The notes under the pieces were generated by a model. The model worked only from the letters and a program-made list of their open reading frames with translations. It had not been told where the DNA came from and ran no database searches. A stretch of 40,635 nt of DNA from Bacteroidaceae bacterium (GTDB taxonomy: Bacteria > Bacteroidota > Bacteroidia > Bacteroidales > Bacteroidaceae). The position numbers were made by a program, and so were the translations under genes. This document shows, one piece after another, positions 36,664-40,635 of this stretch (position 1 is the first letter of the stretch; each line of letters begins with the position of its first letter). The stretch spans positions 1 to 40,635 of the forward strand of contig JAFWBM010000052.1 of NCBI GenBank assembly GCA_017507105.1, read 5' to 3'.

Positions 36664-36816
36664 AGAATAAGTATCATAAACAATTACCCAATCAACGGGA
36701 ATCAGAAATATATCGACCTTATAAAAAGCAATTGCATCCGACAGGCCATCAAAGAGTATAAAGATAATAAGAACTGCTGCCTTACAGAGGCAAAAGAATA
36801 CATCGACAATCAATAG
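36664..36816 (+). pseudogene. Remnant of an L7/L12-like small protein
   Basis: An open frame without any ATG, GTG or TTG ends in YIDLIKSNCIRQAIKEY, then KDNKNCCLTEAKEYIDNQ and a stop at 36814. The pattern I-x-L-I-x(4)-x-x-AIK-x-Y-x(5)-G/C-x-L-x-EAK-x-Y-I/V is that of the ribosomal L7/L12 C-terminal-like motif found in small accessory proteins. No start codon lies downstream of the in-frame stop at 36661, so it appears decayed or truncated. The rest of 36502-37075 shows no other supported gene; the two overlapping minus-strand frames here lack motifs. Confidence 0.45.
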
Positions 36817-37075
36817 CGACAATATACCCTGAAAAGAAGAAACAGCCAAAGAAAGGGGGCTGCAACAACAATCTTACAATCCGCCTTATCATACTCGCTG
36901 CCATAGGACTCTCTTTCTAGGGTAAACAGCCCCTCGATGTCCTTGATATTGTAGCGTAGGGTATTAGTAAACCACCCTATGAATACATAGTATTTTACTC
37001 TAATTGATTGATATATTAGAGGATAATCAATACAAAATCTGTGTATAATATTCACACTCATGTTTCAAAATAAAA

Positions 37076-37115
37076 ATGTATCAATATAACCTTATATTTG
37101 GTCTTATTGATACAT
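37076..37115 (-). terminator. Terminator of the two-gene accessory operon
   Basis: ATGTATCAATA (37076-37086) pairs with TATTGATACAT (37105-37115), with an inner TATAA/TTATA pairing. Read on the minus strand it is followed by a TTTTATTTT stretch, 29 bp after the stop of the 498-residue gene. Confidence 0.6.
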
Positions 37116-37143
37116 ACTTTTTGTGTTATTATAACTTTAATAT

Positions 37144-38640
37144 TTAATTTAACATAAAATCATCAAGTTCTTTTATACTATTTATACAATCGCTCTCTGG
37201 TACATTTAGTTCCCTGCATAATTCAATACTTGAATAAAATCGAGTTGCGGAATTTTTACTTAATGCAGCATTTATATATCCATCTAAACGAGCAAAGTAG
37301 TTATCCATTTCTTTGATAATTTTCAATGCATCGGAATTTAAAGTCTTAACAATTTCATCATATTCAGTCTGCATTTGTCTAATTAACTCTTCTTCTTTAT
37401 TTCCAAATACAGTTTTGCTAATCTCAAGTGAAGCTTTTGCTGTCGCTGTACCGACAATTGCTCCCAAAACAGGTATTGGGATTACAGTTTGGCCAATAGC
37501 TGCACCGATAGCAGAAATACCCGCTTCAACACTTAGCGAACAAGCACTTTCGCTAAAATCACTCTTTGATATTTTGCCATTTTTGTAATCGTATGCCAAT
37601 GATGTTATTCCCATAGTTGTACTTACTATAGAACTTGCAAATGGCGCCGAGAGTCCAACGACCCTCGTCATACCATATATACCCAAACCGCTTATTCCGC
37701 CTTTTGCACTTCCTTTGGCAAAATCATATCCAACATCTTTCCAATCTTGCAATGTGAAATCGCTTATTCTTCTACCAGAATGAACTTTAGAGTATATTTT
37801 TATACCTGCAGAAACAGAGCCTGATATTACCGCTGATACTGCGCTATATTTTAATGCCTCTCCCCATGATGGGTTTGTTATTTGTTCGGCTTCGATTGTT
37901 TTTTGTTGTTTTTCTTCACTAATTTTTTTTACAGTTCCTCTATGAGTTTCGTTAAACTCTTTCTCATAGCCTCCTAGGGTTTTGTCAACATTACCAAGTT
38001 GTACTTCTTTGTATGTGGATATGCCAGGTTTTACAACATCTAAAAATGATTTACCAGTTTCATTCTCAATCTGTTTTACAATCTCCCTACACTTGTTGAT
38101 TGTACGTATATTTATATCATTTATATTGTCGCCATTTATAATCCGAAGTATAACTTCATATTGGTCTTTGGGAATATGGTAATATCCATTTTCAGTAAAG
38201 CCATGGTAATTCTGCAAATGTTTTAGAACATGGTCTAGACTCTTATTAGCACCATTTATGAATTTTGATTGAACTTGAGTTCCGTCAATGATATAATCTT
38301 CTGGTGCGGTTCTTCCTACTCCATCAAATGTTGCAGTAGGAATTATATTCTTTAAAATATCTCTACCATTTCTTATCTCTACTTCAATTCTTTCTGCAAT
38401 TTCACCATGTTTTGTTTGGGGTGAACCAAGTATTTTTTCTGGCGAGGATATGAAGTCGCGTACATTCTCTATATGCTCAAGACTTTTGCTTAATGCAAAT
38501 TGGGCGTATTGTATCTTTTCATTTGCTATTTGCAGAACTTCTGCAATTTTTTCCACCTTTAAGTTTTGCTTAACATCATAACCGTTTTTAACTAAAGCCG
38601 CTATTAGTTGGTCTATGTAAACTTGTGCATTTTTGCTCAT
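37144..38640 (-). CDS. Accessory protein with possible PD-(D/E)XK-like motif and Gly-rich membrane region
   Basis: A 498-residue protein of unknown function. Residues 1-100 are helical (GEIAERIEVEI around 79-89). At 101-160 lies a compact block TAPEDYIIDG and VQSKF (D115, D119, Q124, K126), then a helix SLDHVLKHL and YYHIPKDQYE. The D...QxK spacing resembles a variant PD-(D/E)XK nuclease core; this is inference. About 258-412 is rich in Gly, Ala and Ser with hydrophobic helices (glycine-zipper-like). A charged helical C-terminus follows. From memory, similarly organised hypothetical proteins occur on islands of Proteobacteria. Its ATG overlaps the stop of the upstream gene (TAATG), and the gene is visibly AT-richer than its neighbours. 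Confidence 0.75.
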   Translation of the reverse strand: MSKNAQVYIDQLIAALVKNGYDVKQNLKVEKIAEVLQIANEKIQYAQFALSKSLEHIENVRDFISSPEKILGSPQTKHGEIAERIEVEIRNGRDILKNIIPTATFDGVGRTAPEDYIIDGTQVQSKFINGANKSLDHVLKHLQNYHGFTENGYYHIPKDQYEVILRIINGDNINDINIRTINKCREIVKQIENETGKSFLDVVKPGISTYKEVQLGNVDKTLGGYEKEFNETHRGTVKKISEEKQQKTIEAEQITNPSWGEALKYSAVSAVISGSVSAGIKIYSKVHSGRRISDFTLQDWKDVGYDFAKGSAKGGISGLGIYGMTRVVGLSAPFASSIVSTTMGITSLAYDYKNGKISKSDFSESACSLSVEAGISAIGAAIGQTVIPIPVLGAIVGTATAKASLEISKTVFGNKEEELIRQMQTEYDEIVKTLNSDALKIIKEMDNYFARLDGYINAALSKNSATRFYSSIELCRELNVPESDCINSIKELDDFMLN

Positions 38641-39476
38641 TATGAAACTCTTTCATTGATTAGTTTGCCCATTGAACGTGCATTATTTATTAATGCAGCT
38701 AAAGTTTCTTTTTGTTCTTGTGAGAACATCAAGTAATCTTTAGGATAGGTATTTACCATTAAGGATATATCTAATGCTGATTTTAATTTGGTTGTTTCAG
38801 TATTAAGATGTTTAAGTTTGTTGAATTTTGGTCTTAGCTTAGATATATGATTTTCTATTTCAATTGCGATTTTTTGTGCTTCTTCTGCTGCTTTTTTGTT
38901 TTTATAAGCAGCAAAAATACCACCTCCAAGAGCTAAAGCACCTGCAATACTCCAACCTACAGGACCTGCTAATGCCAAAAAAGCATTTCCTGCAGCCATA
39001 CCACCGCCTCCCGCAACAAGTGTTCCACCCCCAAGCCAAGCTAATGCAGCATTTGTTGCTGCTGCCCCAGAAAGACTTGCAATTGCAGTTCCTGTAGATG
39101 CAGTTCCAAATGTTGTTGCGATAGCCATTGCTGCAGTGGGGCCAAGAGAAGCAATCAATCCACCAGCTACAGTTCCGCCTGTTGCGATTGTTGCCCCTTT
39201 TATATTATCTGAATTGTTTTGTTTTTCAATGCGTACAGCCTCGTTGAATTCTTTTATACTTACTTTTACCTCTGAAATTTCTTTTATGAATTCTTTGGGT
39301 GTGTTTGCTAGTGAATTTATGTACTTTTCAATTCTGTCTATAGCGAGTGCTGCGGATTTTCTTGTTTGGTACAACTCCATTGCGGTGTCATTGGCATCTT
39401 TTGCCAAATTGTTGTAAACATTTTCAGCAGTCTTTAATCTGCAGATTGCAGTTTTTTTAGTTTTGTTGTAAAACAT
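38640..39476 (-). CDS. Accessory coiled-coil / Gly-Ala-rich hydrophobic-core protein
   Basis: A 278-residue protein with no signal peptide. About 10-93 and 192-275 are long charged amphipathic helices. Between them, 94-190 is almost entirely small and hydrophobic (GTASTGTAIASLSGAAATNA, ALAWLGGGTLVAGGGG, ALAGPVGWSIAGAL). This helix, hydrophobic hairpin, helix layout is seen in alpha-type pore-forming toxins and in membrane-acting defence effectors. The same Gly-Ala core is, from memory, shared by hypothetical proteins in many phyla. First gene of the pair; its stop overlaps the next start. AT-rich. A pore-forming or membrane-scaffold role is inference. Confidence 0.75.
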   Translation of the reverse strand: MFYNKTKKTAICRLKTAENVYNNLAKDANDTAMELYQTRKSAALAIDRIEKYINSLANTPKEFIKEISEVKVSIKEFNEAVRIEKQNNSDNIKGATIATGGTVAGGLIASLGPTAAMAIATTFGTASTGTAIASLSGAAATNAALAWLGGGTLVAGGGGMAAGNAFLALAGPVGWSIAGALALGGGIFAAYKNKKAAEEAQKIAIEIENHISKLRPKFNKLKHLNTETTKLKSALDISLMVNTYPKDYLMFSQEQKETLAALINNARSMGKLINERVS

Positions 39477-39531
39477 AATAAATACTTAAATTTATTCAGT
39501 CGTAAGTCCCCACAGACTGTATTATTAACAC

Positions 39532-39696
39532 GAAGCGTGGAACTGTATGCCACGCCGTAGTTCGGAGGTCCTATGGAAACCCTGTGTACAGATGTAGTGA
39601 TAGCAGTCCACGCCAAGCGTAAGAACCACTATGCCACCCTTGTACACATTTAGAAATTTCTCAGGTTTCCGTACTACAAGATAAGCATAACGCTTC
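39532..39696 (-). ncRNA. Structured leader or non-coding RNA upstream of the accessory pair
   Basis: Nested helices in order from outside: GAAGCGT/ACGCTTC (39532-39538 with 39690-39696), GTAG/CTAC (39557-39560 with 39674-39677), GGAAACC/GGTTTCC (39575-39581 with 39664-39670, plus two more pairs), TGTGTACA/TGTACACA (39583-39590 with 39641-39648), TAGTG/CACTA (39595-39599 with 39627-39631), and ACGC/GCGT (39610-39613 with 39617-39620). A competing hairpin GCGTGG/CCACGC (39535-39540 with 39550-39555) uses part of the outer arm. A 69-codon minus frame across it starts only at TTG and is probably not coding. It could be a leader, a free RNA or a mobile-element end. Confidence 0.5.
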
Positions 39697-39742
39697 TTTC
39701 TTATTTTTGTATGTCTTGGAAAGAGTTGCCTCAATCCTTTTG

Positions 39743-39750
39743 CAAAACTA
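39743..39750 (-). promoter_or_regulatory. Candidate -7 box for the accessory operon
   Basis: TAGTTTTG on the minus strand fits TAnnTTTG. It would start transcription near 39736, giving a leader of about 260 nt that contains the structured element. No clear -33 box. Confidence 0.35.
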
Positions 39751-39854
39751 ATAAAAGATTTTATATAAGTTTTTTTTGTATGTGTCGATTTTAACTATAC
39801 TTCTTCTCTTTTACTTATTTTGATAAACAACTTACCAATTTAAGTAAATCAATC

Positions 39855-40115
39855 TTATTCCCTTTGCTTTTTACGCCCTCTTGTGGTGGGTTTGACATAG
39901 AGTGTACCTTTTCTTATGGTACACTCTATGTTTTTATATATGGGTTCATTATTCTCTCCCAACTTGCTGAAATAGTTGTCCAATGCCGCTTGTGAAAAAC
40001 CAATCTCTTCTCGTGTGTATTTGTCGAACAGAGAAGATGGAGAACCAAAATACTCATGTCTGTCTTCTATCTGTAAATGCAAAATCGTTCTTTCTATATC
40101 GTGAAGTTGGCGCAA
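39855..40115 (-). CDS. Short hypothetical protein, probably 5'-truncated
   Basis: A frame of 86 codons (RQLHDIERTILHLQIED, HEYFGSPSSLFDKY, IGFSQAALDNYF, CTIRKGTLYVKPTTRGRKKQ). It has no ATG; the first possible start is TTG at 40115, and an in-frame stop lies at 40131-40133. The motif EYFGSPSSLFDKY resembles, from memory, small proteins on Bacteroidales mobile elements. The loss of a normal start next to a recombinase fragment points to a broken 5' end. A basic C-terminus is visible. Function unknown. Confidence 0.45.
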   Translation of the reverse strand: MRQLHDIERTILHLQIEDRHEYFGSPSSLFDKYTREEIGFSQAALDNYFSKLGENNEPIYKNIECTIRKGTLYVKPTTRGRKKQRE

Positions 40116-40134
40116 AACAGTAGCAGAACGCTAA

Positions 40135-40290
40135 GCCCTTACAGAGTTGCTTTCATTCGTTGAGGGTAACAAGGTGAATAAGGTTCTCATTTATGAGTGC
40201 AGTCGTTTGTCAAGGCGTGCAATAGATTTCCTTACTGTAATAGAAAATCTTACAGCAAAGAAAATGGCAATTATCGAACAAATTCGTTAA
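40135..40290 (+). pseudogene. Fragment of a serine recombinase (resolvase/invertase)
   Basis: An open frame of 51 codons without a start reads ALTELLSFVEGNKVNKVLIYE, then CSRLSRRAIDFLTVIENLTAKK, and stops at 40288. VLIYE-x-SRLSRR-x-x-DFL-x-x-IE-x-L is the conserved core of the resolvase catalytic domain, after the catalytic Ser and before the long helix. Both ends are missing, and no later part is recognised in any frame up to 40420. It is the relic of a site-specific recombinase beside tRNA-Pro. Confidence 0.7.
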
Positions 40291-40427
40291 GCCAAACGAG
40301 CAAAGGCAAGCTTGCTTGCACTTTGCCATGGCGAGAAATTGAAGGCGAAGCCAACAAGAAAATGAGAACGAAGTATTCAAGATTATGCGCTTGTTTTCAA
40401 GCAGTTACAGCGATAAGAATGAAAAAA
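40291..40427. other. No gene seen between the recombinase relic and the tRNA terminator
   Basis: All three forward frames were read for the C-terminal part of the recombinase and none was found. A run of Lys/Arg-rich codons is present without recognisable motifs. Confidence 0.4.
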
Positions 40428-40453
40428 CGACAAACGATTTTCATCGTTTGTCG
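40428..40453 (-). terminator. Terminator of tRNA-Pro
   Basis: CGACAAACGAT (40428-40438) pairs with ATCGTTTGTCG (40443-40453) around a 4-nt loop. On the minus strand it is followed by TTTTTT and lies 20 bp beyond the tRNA 3' end. It also has a T-rich flank on the plus strand. Confidence 0.75.
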
Positions 40454-40472
40454 CGTTTCTTTTAACAAGGTG

Positions 40473-40545
40473 TCGGAATGAGGCGACTCGAACGCCCGAC
40501 CCCTACGTCCCGAACGTAGTGCGCTACCAACTGCGCTACATTCCG
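40473..40545 (-). tRNA. tRNA-Pro (anticodon CGG)
   Basis: The minus strand folds as a full tRNA: acceptor CGGAATG/CATTCCG, D stem GCGC/GCGC, anticodon stem CTACG/CGTAG with loop TTCGGGA (anticodon CGG), and T stem with TTCGAGT loop. Discriminator A73 is at 40473, and CCA is not encoded (CACC follows). A 73-nt body without CCA is normal. The 3' end faces the accessory region, the usual side for integration. Confidence 0.95.
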
Positions 40546-40560
40546 TCCTTAGATTCACCA

Positions 40561-40568
40561 CAAAGATA
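40561..40568 (-). promoter_or_regulatory. -7 box of tRNA-Pro
   Basis: TATCTTTG on the minus strand, a perfect -7 match 16 bp upstream of the tRNA. No -33 TTG at the standard distance; the flank is very AT-rich. Confidence 0.55.
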
Positions 40569-40635
40569 TAGCAAAAAAATAATATACTAAAATTTTACAC
40601 ACATTTTTATCAAAATGTTTGCATATATAAAAAAC

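Noticed and set aside
36598..37061. Two overlapping minus-strand frames of 83 codons each, considered as a frameshifted membrane protein
   Set aside because: They are hydrophobic but carry no recognised motif, and the plus strand across the first one encodes a recognisable L7/L12-like peptide.
39525..39734. A 69-codon minus frame considered as a small protein
   Set aside because: Only a TTG start, and the region is better explained by nested RNA helices; protein-level conservation could reverse this.
36502..40545. Direct-repeat attachment site matching the tRNA-Pro 3' end at the far side of the island
   Set aside because: I scanned 36.5-37.1 kb by eye and found no copy of the tRNA 3' sequence.
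1..40635. CRISPR arrays, cas genes and complete insertion sequences
   Set aside because: No regularly spaced repeats and no transposase motifs were seen; only the recombinase fragment at 40135-40290 is mobile-element related.

Overview
The window looks like part of a Bacteroidales chromosome (phylum Bacteroidota). The reasons are the repeated promoter element TAnnTTTG (the -7 box of the Bacteroidetes housekeeping sigma factor) in front of many genes, families largely confined to this phylum (DUF4290, duplicated DUF1599, a TonB receptor with an N-terminal carboxypeptidase-like domain), and a MurA with Asp in place of the catalytic Cys. Genus cannot be fixed from the sequence alone. All calls come from reading motifs; no database search was run.

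Layout. 1-499: intergenic, with a strong leftward promoter pointing out of the window and the dnaG promoter with an overlapping inverted repeat. 500-2524: dnaG (+). 2585-7080: leftward operon of a polyprenol-phosphate glycosyltransferase, a DUF1599 protein, a DoxX/MauE-like membrane protein, tpiA, a SPOR-domain protein and folE. 7256-12046: mfd and a secreted C1-type aminopeptidase (+). 12162-12613: a long hairpin with a competing terminator-like fold, followed by a small orphan HTH gene (+). 12639-21054: leftward aromatic-amino-acid operon in the order DAHP synthase, tyrA, aroB, aroA, pheA, aroQ, then nnr and a bile-acid-symporter-family transporter. 21224-23912: leftward yicC-gmk-nadD-MORN. 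24154-32169: rightward tsaB-DUF4290-murA-rimM-M23-dxr-rseP-alkaline phosphatase. 32241-36501: leftward TonB receptor, DUF2059-like lipoprotein and TSUP permease, each with its own promoter.

36502-40472 is accessory DNA next to the 3' end of tRNA-Pro(CGG) (40473-40545, minus). It holds a decayed L7/L12-like fragment, a translationally coupled pair of AT-rich genes (37144-39476), a long leader that can fold into about 165 nt of nested helices, a short orphan gene without an ATG, and a piece of a serine recombinase. The coupled pair is the best candidate for an undescribed system. One protein has a possible PD-(D/E)XK-like nuclease motif followed by a Gly/Ala-rich membrane-type region. The other is coiled coil, Gly/Ala-rich hydrophobic core, coiled coil, as in pore-forming or membrane-disrupting effectors. 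A defence or toxin role is inference.

The second notable item is the 12162-12316 RNA-like element, where a 37-bp multi-helix hairpin and a terminator ending in T6 share the same strand and so exclude each other, directly upstream of the orphan HTH gene.
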